Shown here: positions 1 to 11,539 of the stretch, piece after piece
Numbering within the stretch: the first letter of the stretch is position 1
How the letters are laid out: each line of letters opens with the position of its first letter
From: Voacanga thouarsii
Taxonomy: Eukaryota > Streptophyta > Magnoliopsida > Gentianales > Apocynaceae
Direction: 5' to 3'
Assembly: GCA_026120185.1 (NCBI GenBank)
Contig: JANUWF010001217.1
Coordinates: 3,890,001 to 3,954,000 of the forward strand
Length of the DNA stretch: 64,000 bases
Position numbers and translations under genes: made by a program
The notes under the pieces: model-generated
Told to the model about the DNA's origin: nothing
The model's input: only the letters and a program-made list of their open reading frames with translations
Databases searched by the model: none

Positions 1-1150
1 AATCAAATATGGCTCTATTTCGCAAACATCTAAGAACTAATAGATACATTTGGTAGGTAGTGGAAAGAATACTAAAATAAAAAGACATATTGGCAAGGAG
101 CTTAACAAATTCATTCATCGAACCTTGAAAAAGGAAAAAATACTAGCAATTAAGTTTCTATTAATACTCTATCAATAATAGTATTTCCAAAAGGCCTGTT
201 GTGCTATGGTGGGACACAAAAGAGATTTAGTACACTAGAAATAGAAACAAAAACCATATATTTGCAAATGTTGGCATAGAAGGTTCCTGTTTTTAGAAAG
301 AACCCAGAAAAATAAGCTAGAGACAGAGTTATTTTCAAATAAAAGCTTCGACTTCAAAATCAATAATCAGCAAAACTAATCCGAAATATGTGTATAATTC
401 TTGATTTAAATAGAGAAAGTTTGAAAAGCCTAGGCCCAAATTTTATAGCAAAGAAACATTAAACAGAAATTTGAATATATATCTCCACATTATCTCTATA
501 CAAATGATATCAGATAAGGTTTCAACACAGTTTTGTCTTTTGAGATTGCACATCGGTAATATCTCATATCATTGCAATGCCTTTTTCCTTTTTTTTTGGA
601 CCAAAAGTCCATAAAGACTTAATCTTTATGTGTTAAAAATGTCAGAATATCAAAATCGTTAGAAAAAAAATCAAAAAATCTATAATGGCTAAAACCCATG
701 AAAAAGTAGTCCCTTTGAGCTAAAATTAAAGGGAAAAAAAATCACAAAATCGAAAGTTGTAGCTACAATACAAGCCCAAGGAAATATATGATTCATTCGA
801 AAATTAATAGAAAGAAAAGCTTAAAATTTTGTAGTGACCAAAGCCCATGTAATTAAAACCAAGTAAATTGTGCAAAATCGAAACACAAAACCACAAAATC
901 TAAAGTTATACCTGACACACAAGTGTCCAAGGTGTTTTGCTAACAAAGATTTTGATATCTCTCCTTATAAGTCCAATCTATCAAATGGAGAAGAGTTACG
1001 CAGTTGGAGGGTTTTTGCCTCCAAAAAGTCCCAACCAGCCCCCATTCATATTCGGTGACTATCAGCTGCAACCATGCATGGTTGAACAAACGAAGAAGTC
1101 TTTCTTGAAGTAGCCTAAGTGTTCTTTTGCTCGAAGAAATCAACGAAGCA
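1..1150. other. AT-rich non-coding DNA, no gene recognised
   Basis: I see no conserved protein motif, splice-consistent exon chain or RNA gene here. The short open frames around 870-1143 are in low-complexity sequence and have no recognisable domain. Base composition becomes less AT-rich from about 960 to 1270, which could be a 5' exon or an element end, but nothing supports either. Confidence 0.5.
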
Positions 1151-1175
1151 AAAATGACCAGGAAAGGGAGGAAAT

Positions 1176-1550
1176 CGCTACTGGAAAAGCATTGTTTTGG
1201 GCTTTTTGATTTTTCTCTCGAAACCCGGAGATGGAGTGGAGTGGAGGAGATAGGTTTGAGCTCTAAAGCCCCCGCCCCCCCTTTTTTTTCCTTTTTGTTT
1301 AGTTCTTTATTTTTTTTTATTTGTTCCCACCTTTTATTCTCATATTTTCCCCCTTTCGCATGAAATTAAATTGGCAAAACATTGTTGTTTCATCTCCTTT
1401 TTTAGTTTCTATATATTTTGGTTCAAAACTACGTAGTTTTATCATAAATAATAAGGCACATGAGTTATGTGGCTTAGTAAAATTTAATATGGCACTTATT
1501 GGTAAAGTGTCTCAAAATAAGTGTTTTATTAGTCTTATTTTGTAGTAGTG
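1176..1550. mobile_element. possible small CACTA-like element or terminus
   Basis: The right boundary at 1550 reads, on the minus strand, CACTACTACAAAATAAG, which matches the usual start of plant CACTA (En/Spm) inverted termini. The left boundary at 1176 reads CGCTACTGGAAAAGC, a plausible but diverged partner. The flanking trinucleotides are AAT and AGT, so a clean 3-bp target duplication is not seen. No transposase is encoded. It may be a short non-autonomous copy or simply a right-hand terminus whose true left end is elsewhere. The terminal motif itself is clear; pairing the two ends is inference. Confidence 0.3.
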
Positions 1551-1954
1551 AGTTATGAATATATTATAATATATAATAAATGTTATTAAATATATTTATT
1601 ATTATACTTAACTTTAAATTGTTATAAAACTATAGTACTTACTTATATTTGAAATATGTATACAAAAGTAAATATTATAATATCAAAACTACATAATTTG
1701 AAGTTATTCTATTTTACCCTTTCTCATTGCCTAAACATTTATTTTTTTTACTTCAAAAAACTTAGTTTAAATTTTGAAATCAACATTTTTTTTTTTTACT
1801 TTGACAAACTTAGTTTAAATTTTGAAATCCTTCTTAAAACAAATTTAATTTTAAGGATCCCACAAAATGCAAGTGGTATATTTTATTTTTTTTAACCTTG
1901 TAATTATTTATTACAAAGTTTATTACTCTTCTAATTTTTTGAGTTGTTATCTAA

Positions 1955-3447
1955 AGATTATGCTAGATTAAGTCGCAAAATATATTCGATTACCTTCAAA
2001 TATGGTCACGATATATGTTTTAACAATTTTAACACATATAACAGTTGGATCGTTTATTTAACATGCTTAGTTTTATAAATGTATTAGGTTTTGGGCTATT
2101 ATATAGAGATTATATTAGATTATGTAGCTAAATATATATCCAATTACCTTTAAATTTGGTCACATACTTTTTCTAGTAATGTTCACAAATGTAACGGTTG
2201 GATCGTCAATTTAACATGCTTATCTTTATGAACGAGTTAGGTTTTAGGCCGTTATATAGAGATTATACTAGATTATATAGCTAAATATATCTGATTACCT
2301 TTAAATTTGGCCACAAGACTTTTTTTAGTAATTTTAACAAATATAACGGTTCGATCGTTAATTTAACATGCTTATCTTTATAAATGAATTAGGTTTTAGG
2401 CCGTTATATAGAGATTATATTAGATTGTGTAGCTAAATATATCCGATGACCTTCAAATTTAGTCACAATACTTTTTTTTAGTAATTTTAACAAATATAAC
2501 GGTTGGATCATCAATTTGATGTGCTTATCTTTGTAACGAGTTAGGTTTTAGGTCGTTATATAAACATTATGTTACATTGTGTAGCTAAATATATCTGATT
2601 ACCTTCAAATTTGGTCACAATACTTTTTTTAGTAATTTTAATAAATCTAACAGTTGAATCGTTAATTTGATGTGCTTATCTTTATGAACGAGTTAAGTTT
2701 TAGGCCGTTTATAGAGATTATGCTAGATTGTATAGCTGAATATATCTTATTACCTTCAAATTTGGTCAAAATAATTTTTTTAGTAATTTTATCAAATCTA
2801 ACAGTTGAATCGTCAATTTGATGTGTTTATCTTTATGAACGAGTTAAGTTTTAGGTTGTTATATAGAGATTATGCTACATTATGTAGCTAAATATATCCA
2901 ATTACCTTCAAATTTGGTCACAATATTTTTTTTAGTAATTTTAACAAATTTAATTGTTGGATTGTCAGTTTCATGTGCTTGTCTTTATAAACGAGTTAGA
3001 TTTTAGGCCGTTATATAGAGATTATGTGACATTGTGTAACTAAATACATCCGATTACCTTTAAATTTGGTCACACTACTTTTTTAAAGTAATTTTAACAA
3101 ATCTAATGGTTGGATCATTAATTTGACATGCTTATCTTTATGAACGAGTTAGATTTTAGGCCGTTATATAGAGATTATACTATATTGTATAGTTGAATAT
3201 ATCCGATTGCCTTCAAATTTGGTTATAATACTTTTTTTAGTAATTTTAACAAATTAATGGTTGGATCGTTAATTTGATGTGCTTATCTTTATGAACGAGT
3301 TAAGTTTTAGGCCATTATATAGAGATTGTGCTAGATTGTATAGCTAAATATATTCGATTACCTTCAAATTTTATCACAATACTTTTTCTAATAATTTTAA
3401 CAAATCTAACGGTTAGATCGCCAATTTGACGTGCTTATCTTTAATAA
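1955..3447. repeat. 152-bp tandem array, about ten units
   Basis: The landmark GTTGGATCG and its variants occur at 2044, 2197, 2349, 2502, 2653, 2804, 2956, 3109, 3260 and 3412, which gives spacings of 151-153 bp. Each unit also carries a TATAGAGATTAT block, a TTACCTTCAAATTTGGTCAC block and a GAACGAGTTAGGTTTTAGGCC-like block. Units differ by scattered substitutions, so the array is old but regular. It lies immediately inside a CACTA-like right terminus and may be an internal repeat of that element rather than a free satellite. Confidence 0.9.
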
Positions 3448-3469
3448 ATCTAATTTTCTTCTACTTAAA

Positions 3470-4124
3470 CTTCTACCAACTATGCACTTCAGTTGGTATT
3501 TTGTTGGAACGTCGACAAGGAAAAAACATTCGTCTTCCTTTTACTAATAGATTCCCATCATACATAGTTACCAACTACGCATATTTAATTGGTAATCAAT
3601 TGGTAAATATTTTCCTATATGCTTGCCAACATATTACCAATACAAATATTAACAATTAAATATGAACAGTTGGTAATTCCGTTTGTAGTTTATTGGAGAT
3701 TGATTACTATATTTTCAACGGATATGTTGGTTGGTAATGACGTTGGTAAAAAATAAACCATCATATTACCAACTGAATTAGCTACCAACTACCTATTTCT
3801 GTTGATATTCCGTTGGTAAATTAGTGGGAACAACATTTCCTCCCTATTACCAACAGATTACCATCTGACATAGTTACCAACCACTTATATTTTGTTGGTA
3901 ATCGGTTGGAAAATATTTTTCCTCCCGTTTGCCAACACATTACCAACTGATTACCAATAGCAAAATCACCAACAGAATACACACAATTGGTAATTTGTTG
4001 GTAAGCAATTGAAATGCAATACATTCCGCATTTGTTGGGAATCTGTTGGTAATTTGTTGGTAATTACCAACCGAACTTGGTTTGTTGGGAATGGTCTATT
4101 GGTAATCAGCCTTTTTCTAGTAGG
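3470..4124. mobile_element. CACTA-like right end with subterminal TTGGTAA/TTACCAA repeats
   Basis: More than twenty TTGGTAA or TTACCAA motifs lie in both orientations between 3478 and 4108. Dense short subterminal repeats in both orientations are typical of the transposase-binding regions of CACTA elements. The minus strand at 4124 starts CCCTACTAGAAAAAGGC, one base from the common CACTACTAGAAAAAGG terminus. The matching left end and a 3-bp target duplication were not found, and no TnpA/TnpD coding sequence is visible. It is therefore a partial or non-autonomous element. Confidence 0.5.
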
Positions 4125-5640
4125 GCGTGTTTTCTGGTATGGTTAGTTTTACTGTAAGTTTCGCAAGTGGAAGTATAGGAATAATATATTTTGATTACTT
4201 TTATAGATATTGTGTAAGCCTAGTGTTTTTAAGGGTATAGACAATTGTTTAGATGAGTTTTGATTAAAAATGGAAGAAGAAATCGAAACAGAGCTAGTAG
4301 GATGCATTCTGGAGAAGAAGGCACTATTGAAGCCACCAGAGCCGAGCCAAGCTATTAGAGCCGAGCCGCCATTGGATGTGGGAGGAACCACTGAGCCGCA
4401 ACTCCAAGCCGAGTGCATCTCCTCCCCTGCGAGGAATCTTTCTTCGCTGAAGGCATCAGTGAGGATTGGAATTGCAACCTGCAATTGCAATTCACTGTGC
4501 GGTCAACATTTTGACCGCGCAGTTGAGCGGGCACAGGCGGGTCCCGGGTCTGCCCGCCAGGATCCGGCCCATGGGTTTTTCTATGGGCCATGATCCAGTG
4601 TGGTGGGTGCACTGGACTCGACCCAAATAAAAAAAAATGATTTTTGATCCCATGTGAAATTATTTTTATTACAATAATTAATATTCCTTGAATATTTTGC
4701 ATGAAAAATAATAGTAAAAGAAATTTTAGGATTAAACAAGACCATTAATTAATTAATGTATTTAATTCTATTATTTAGACACTTAGGTTAAAAGAATAGA
4801 AAAGCATGAAAATGTTTACAATTTTATAGCATGCTTATTTCTTTTTGTACCCTATGTGCTCATTTTCTCAAAGACCAAAGTCTTTGGGAATTTTTGACAA
4901 AGAAAAATATTTTTTTTTAAATCAAATGGTTAATTTTAATTCCAACAAAAATTAATTCTTGGATATTTTCTCAAATAATTTTATCTTTGACATAGAAAAT
5001 ATATTGGATTTAGATATTTTTATGAATTAAAATAAAAAACCATTTTGATTGAACTTTAACAAAAAAAAATTATTTTTGTCAAATTAAACTTGAAATCAAA
5101 ATCTCTAGAAAGTTTTATTGAATTTTTTTTTGAAATTATTAAGTTTATTAACTTAAATAAAATTAATCCATGCAAAAATTTCTCAAATGATATAAACCTT
5201 GACATAGAAATGTTTATGAGTTTAGATGTTGTATTTTAAGTTAAAAGAAAACTTAATTGAAATTTTCAAAAGACATTTTCCAAGAAAAATCCTTATTTTA
5301 AAATACTAAGTGGGAGAAGAGTTCCAACGGCCTCACGACTTCCAACACGATCCTCATTAGAGATCGTGGATCTCCTCGTGTCACCATGGAAGTGAACCCG
5401 TATATGATGGGGATACCACAAAGATCTAGAACTAATTAATAGATATAATTAATAACTCGAGACACATGCTATGATTGGCCAGTCCACGTTGGAGGTTATA
5501 GTACGAGGAATGTCCATAAAAAATGAGAAGAAACGGTCATCCCATGATAGAGTTATCTTCTACATCATTACCTAGAAGGAAAATTAATTTGTGGTGGTTA
5601 ATATACTTAGCTTAGAAAATTGTTAATCTTCTCAAGAAAC
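4125..5640. other. non-coding stretch before the Copia gag
   Basis: No gene is recognised. A perfect 8-bp stem with a 4-base loop (GCGGTCAA CATT TTGACCGC) lies at 4499-4518. From about 5290 to 5640 the sequence is less AT-rich and contains AAGTGGGAGA, a Copia-type polypurine motif, so this part may be the untranslated leader of the Copia element downstream. No tRNA-complementary primer site or 5' LTR start was found. Confidence 0.4.
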
Positions 5641-5641
5641 T

Positions 5642-8600
5642 ATGTCAGTTTTTCTAAGAGCCAAATCAATCTTATTAAAGATAATGGTGATAAGTTTAAC
5701 TATTACCGGATTTAATATGAGGATAAATTCACAAACTGAATTTTCTTTTATTTTCGATTTTTCAGAAATGGTTGGTGGAGGTTCTTTCAGTTCTTTGGCC
5801 ATTATTCTCAATGAGAACAAGCTAATGGGTCCAAATTATATGGACTGAAAAATGAATTTAGACATAATACTCACTGTTGAAGAGTATAAGTATGTCCTCT
5901 TTGAAACCTACTCTATTATCGTGGAGAGTTCCATTGCTGAGGAGTATGAAGTTGAAAAAGTATGGAAGAAGGCCAATAAGATGGCTCGATGCTACATGTT
6001 GGCCTCCATGTCTAATGTGCTCCAGTTAAAACACGAGCACATGGCCACTACATATGACATTAGCCAATCATTAGCCACAATATTCGCCGATAAGAGCCGG
6101 CCCATAAGGCAGGAAGCTCTTAGAACGATCATAAACACTAAGATGGCTGAGGGAGCATCAGTTAGGGAGTATATGCTCAAAATAATTGCTGCTTTCAAGG
6201 AAGCGAAAGTCTTAGGGGCTGTTATTGACCCTGAGAGCTAAGTGGACATGGTTCTTGAATCTCTACCTGGCTCTTTTACTCAGTTCAAGTTGAACTACAA
6301 TATGAACAAATTAAACATGACTTTAACTGAGTTAATGAAAGAGCTTTAAGTGGCGGAGAAGGTCATAAAGCCACAGTCCAAGGCTATGATTGTTAGGACT
6401 TTTTCTTCTAAAACTGGGCCCAAGGCCAAGAAGTTCAAGAAGAAGAAGGGAAACACACAGGCCCAGCCCAAGAACCAACCCAACAAGCCTAAGGGCAAAT
6501 GCTTCAAATACGGGTAGAAGGGACACTGGAAAAATAAGTGTCCAAAATTTCAGGCCAAGAAAAACCCTACAGGTATTGTTCTTTATCTAGAGTTTATTTC
6601 AGTGGTTGGATCAATTTCACTTGGATTATTGATTCTGGTACCACTAATCATATCTATAACTCCTTGTAGGGGTTTAAGAAGATAAGAAGACTTCAGAAGG
6701 GCGAGCATAGACTACGAGTAGGAAATGGAGCACGAGTATGGGCCCTTGCAGTGGGAGAACTAGATCTTGTTTTCTATTGTAATAAAGTAGTTGTATTAAA
6801 GGATGTTTTATATGTACCCGGTTTTAGACAAAATTTGATTTCAATTGCAAATGTAATAAATCATAGATATTCTGTTTCTTTCTATTCTGGTATTACTATC
6901 AGTAGAAATGAAAAATTTTTATGTACAAGGTATATGAGTGGAAACTTATTCTTTTTAAATCCTACAAACAATAAAATAAATAATGTTCAATTTGAACATT
7001 TAAGTAAGAAAAGAAAGACCAATGTCAATGACTAATATCTTTAGCATCTAAGGTTGTGCTATATTAATTCAACCAGGATTCAGAGGTTAATCCATGATGA
7101 GCTATTGGGCTCATTAAGATTGGAAAGTTAGCCTCAATGTGAATCCTGCCTTATAAAAAAAAATAACTAAAAGATTGTTCATCCAAAAGGCTGATAGAGC
7201 TAAGGAGATATTAAGTCTTGTTCATACTGATGTGTGTGGTCCTTTATCTACTCAAGCTACAGGGGACTTTGAGTATTTCATCACTTTCACGGATGATTGT
7301 ACAAGGTTTAGTTATGTCTACCTGATGAGGCGCAAATCTGACTCTTTTAACAAGTTTAAAGAGTTTAAGGCTGAAATGAAGCGTCAGACAGGTAAATTGA
7401 TCAAAACCTTACGATTGGATCGTGGTAGAGAATACCTTCTCGGTGAGTTTAAGGATTACATGGTACATTATGGAATAGTATCCCACCTCTCTGCTCCGAG
7501 TACAACCCAATAGAATGAAGTAGCTGAGGGCAGGAACGGGACGTTAATGGAAAAGGTCTGAAGCATGATGTCTCATGCTACTCTTCCGATCTCTTTTTGG
7601 GGATATGCCTTGGAAACAGCAGCATACATTCTAAATTTGGTGCCTTCCAAGTCAGTACCTATGACACCCTATGAGATGTGGACTGAGCGTAAGTCAAGTC
7701 TAAATTATCTCAGGATATGGGGCTGTCTAGCTTATGTACTGATCAAGAGAGACAAGTTAGAACCAATATTAGAATTATACTACTTTGTTGGGTATCTAAA
7801 AGGGATAAAAGGAGGTTACTTTTATCATCCCAAGAAGCAGAAAGTACTGGTAAGTACTAATACTAGATACTTGGAGGATGATCAAAGTACTTCCACTAAA
7901 GGTTCAATAAGGTTGGAACTCGAAGAGAAGTTATCTTTGGAATCAACTTCTTCAGACCTGATTAGGGAACAAGAAGAGGCACAGCCTCAAGAACCTGTAC
8001 AAATGGAGCTTTGTCGTAGTGGGAGGGTATCTAGAGTTCCAGAAAGATGGACAAAAGAGGCTTTCAAGCTAGTCTCTAACCATCAGGAACAAGATCCCAC
8101 TAGATACAAGGAAGCTATTGATGATGCTGATGCAGATCTATGGCATGAAGCAATGAAAGCCAAGATTAAGTCTGTGTACTTCAATCAAGTTTGGGATCTT
8201 ATAACTTCACCTGAAGGGATAAAACCCATTGGGTGTAAGTAGCTATACAAGAGGAAAAGGGGTGCGGATGGAAGGTGAAAACCTTCAAAGCTAGGCTTAT
8301 GGCGAAAAGGTATACTTAGAAAAAGAGAATCGATTATGATGAAACATTTTCCCTGGTAGCCATACTTAAGTCCATCCGTATCCTCCTTACCATTGCATGT
8401 CATTACGACTATGAGATATGGCAAATAGATGTTAAGATGACATTTCTTAATGGCCATCTTAACGAAGACATCTATATGTTCCAACCGAAAGGTTTTATTG
8501 CTAAAGGCCAGGAATTCATGTATGGACTTAAACATGCATCTAGAACATAGAATATTCGTTTTGACGAGACTGTAAAGTCTTACAGTTTCATTTAAAACAA

Positions 8601-9642
8601 GGATGAACCATGCGCGTACAAGAAATTTGAAGTCATAAATGTGATTTTTCTTATCCTATATGTAAATGACATTCTACTTATTGGGAATAATATAGGGATA
8701 GTGTCATCTACTAAGGTTTGGCTGTCTAGTCAATCTAGTATGAAGGGCTTGGGAGAAGCCAGTTACATTCTCGGGGTTAAGCTTCTTAGAAATAAGAAGT
8801 AGAGAATGCTAGGATTATCTCAAATGACATACATTGACAAGATGCTGGTTAAGTTTAGCATGGACTCATGCAAGGGAGCTCTAATCCCTTGCAGACATGG
8901 GTTGTCTTTTTGTTCTAAAGACTGTCCTAAGTCTCAAGAGGAAAAAGACACGATGAGTAGGATTCCCTACGTTTCGGCTGTGGGAAGTCTCATGTACGTC
9001 ATACTGTGTACTAAGCCAGATATTTGCTTTGCCGTAAGCTTAGTTAGTAGATATCAGTCAAACCCTAAGGAGGTTCATTAGCAAACTGTAAAACATATTT
9101 TTAAGTAACTCAATGGTATGAAAGATTATATGTTGGTTTACAAGGCTGACGACTTAGTTCTTACTAGATACACAGACTCAGATTTCCAAACAGATAAGGA
9201 TGAGAGAAAATCCACTAGTAAATATGTCTTCACCTTATCTAGAGAAGGTGTTTCATGAAGGAGTATCAAGTAATCTTGTATTGCTAACTCAACCATGGAA
9301 GTTGAGTATGTGATAGTTTCGAAAGCGTCAAAAGAAGCAGTCTGGCTCCGAAAGTTCCTTTCAGAACTTGAAATTGTGTCACACATGGATAGACCGATTG
9401 TGGTATATTGCGACAACTCTGGAGTAGTCTCGCAATCCAAAGAACCTAGGAATCACAAAAAGGGGAAGCACATCCAGAGGAAGTACCACATGATTTGAGA
9501 ATTCATTCAGAGACGGGAAATCGTGGTGGAACAGATAGCCTTGAAGAACAACCTAGCAGATTCCTTCACCAAGCATTTGGCTGCAAGAGTTTTCAAGAGA
9601 CACTTAGACGCCAAAGGAGTGGGCACCTATGAACTTTCTTAG
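5642..9642 (+). pseudogene. Copia gag-pol polyprotein pseudogene
   Basis: The gag region (5810-6570) shows the UBN2-type retrotransposon capsid and ends with a damaged zinc knuckle: the second Cys is Tyr and the next Gln codon is TAG at 6515. The protease motif DSGTTNH is near 6630. The integrase core runs from about 7190 to 7830, with the catalytic-region text TDVCGPLS and TFTDDCTRF. RT runs from about 8180 to 9080 and has YVND where YVDD is normal, near 8663. RNase H follows, with TMEVEYV near 9294 and YCDNSG near 9409. In-frame stops occur at about 5846, 6239, 6347, 6515, 7511, 8240, 8548, 9079 and several other places. Almost all can be read as Trp, Gln or Arg codons converted by C-to-T or G-to-A change. 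The reading frame is otherwise largely preserved. The final stop is at 9640-9642, 22 bp before the LTR. Confidence 0.9.
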
Positions 9643-9664
9643 TCTTAGAGTACAAGTGGGAGAT

Positions 9665-11530
9665 TGTTGGAATATATACCCTATAGACTAGTTTATCTGA
9701 GGTAATTATTGAATTTGTTAATAAAAGAATTTATTCTCAAAATTTGTTTGTAAATTTACATTTTATTTTTGCACGATTTTCATTTAGAAAGGACCCATTA
9801 TGTATAAGTAAGTGATCAATGTGAATGGTGGTCTTTCACAGTAAGGTATGGATCACGGGTTACTTAACACATAAATGTTTGTCTTTAACCGATTGATGAG
9901 AATGGGAATTTCATCACATATAGGTTATTGTGTTATGAATTCCAAATGGGAAATGGCTTACCTTTAGTCAGTGAGTAGTCCACTCACTTTATAGCATGAG
10001 CGTATTTCGAATACGTAGAACATGACCTGTAATAGTGGTTTCTAAAAGTATTATTTAAAAGAAACCCAGACTATTACTGCTACAGCGTGAACTAATACTC
10101 TATCGCTTGAGTATGAGTTGGTAATCTGACGAAGCTAAAAGCATATACTTTGATATATTGTAGTTGAGGTTCTTTCATAAAGCCAATATACTTGTATGTT
10201 GGGTATATGTGACTAGTTAGTTAAGACAGACTTGTACAAGATAGCTTCTAAACTATATCGCCCCTTGTGATTGTTCAAATGATTTTATTATCCAGGGAAG
10301 TGAAAATGATTTTATTTTCTAGGGCCTTGGGGAATATGACTTAGATGTTTACTTTAGGGTAGCTCCATTGGAAAGTGAAAATATTCCAAGAGTTGTAGAT
10401 CATTGGACTAGAAGTCTAAGGATGGTAGATATCTATTAGAGAGGTGTTAGTACACTCTTTCTCTCTAAATGCACGACGATGCGTAGAGGGGTATTTTAGT
10501 CATTACACCTGTAAGTCGAAAACTTTGCTAATGCAGCATTGTCCTTGGGGTCAATATTTCCTTATGGTGATATTAAAAAATATTTAAAATGTAAAATATA
10601 GCTATTTATATAGTATGAGTATTTTGGTTATTTTAGTAGACAAGGCGATGTGTCTTTTGGTCCCCGAAATGGCCTTTAAGTCCTGAAAGATTTAGGTTAA
10701 GGAATTGGTCTTGATAATTATGGGTTTTATTTTATTAGTCTAATTTATTATTGGACTAGAATAAAATAAAAAGTTCGAGAGAGAGTATTTATTTTATCTA
10801 GTTTAATTGGTTAATTAATTCTTCAGGGCCCAAGGCCCAGAATGAATAATTAAAAAACTAATCTGGATATAAATTAGATAAGAGGTATGAAATTTTATAT
10901 TGGTCTATTTGGACTTATTAATTATTTATTGGGCTATTTAATAAAATTTAAAAAATAAATAATTGAGATTTATTATTTATGAGTGTTCAAACCCAATAAT
11001 AAATAATTTTATATGGCCCAATAAATAAGACCAATGGTAAAATAAATTTTTTTAAAAATATATTATTTAATTATTAATTTAATTAGTTAAATAAATAAAT
11101 AAAGCATAATAGAACCTGTGTTGTTTCGCATGAAAGATAACAGAAAGCATGGAAGCTTTTTGTTTGCACGCGAATGGACTCTCTCTCAGGGGATATGTTG
11201 AAATGAATGAAAATGAATTGAAGGAAGGAACTGGTTCACAGGACTTCGTAGTTCATTTTCAATCACAGAGACAGAAACCCAACAAGCATTTTCGACGAAG
11301 CTTTCAAAGGCTTATCAAAACCCAATCTTTAAACCTTCACCGACTGCGCTACGGGCACCATTTCGAAAGATCAAAGGTTTCGTGTGAATGAGACGCAGTA
11401 AACATTTGTAAGGACGTGATCTAATAGCCTCAAGTATCCTTGTATAGACATCTACACCACTGCAAAGAGGGTCATTCAATCACAGAGGTAAATTTTTCGT
11501 TTTCCTAGCATGCTTTTATTTTGATGATTT
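9665..11530 (+). repeat. 3' LTR of the Copia element (right end approximate)
   Basis: It starts TGTTGGAATATATACCCTATAG directly after the polypurine tract. The start resembles the reverse-complemented end of the solo LTR at 17366-19088 (TGTTGGTGTTATACCCTAGAG), so both belong to related Copia families with long LTRs. The right end is set near 11530 by comparison with that 1.7-kb LTR. No terminal CCAACA or target duplication could be fixed there. Confidence 0.6.
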
Positions 11531-11539
11531 TTGCCATTT

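Larger units (their letters stand above)
5642..11530 (+). mobile_element. degenerate Ty1/Copia LTR retrotransposon, 5'-truncated
   Basis: The domain order gag, protease, integrase, reverse transcriptase, RNase H is the Copia order. It is followed by a polypurine tract (AAGTGGGAGA, 9654-9663) and an LTR starting TGTTGGAATATATACCC at 9665. No second LTR is seen upstream, so the element is truncated or its 5' LTR has decayed. The right boundary is approximate because the LTR end and target duplication could not be fixed. All open frames are interrupted by stops, so the element cannot move on its own. Confidence 0.85.

Noticed and set aside
4270..4593. 107-codon plus-strand open frame with an overlapping 115-codon minus-strand frame
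   Set aside because: Both lie in a short GC-rich patch, show no recognisable motif, and are open on both strands as expected from composition.
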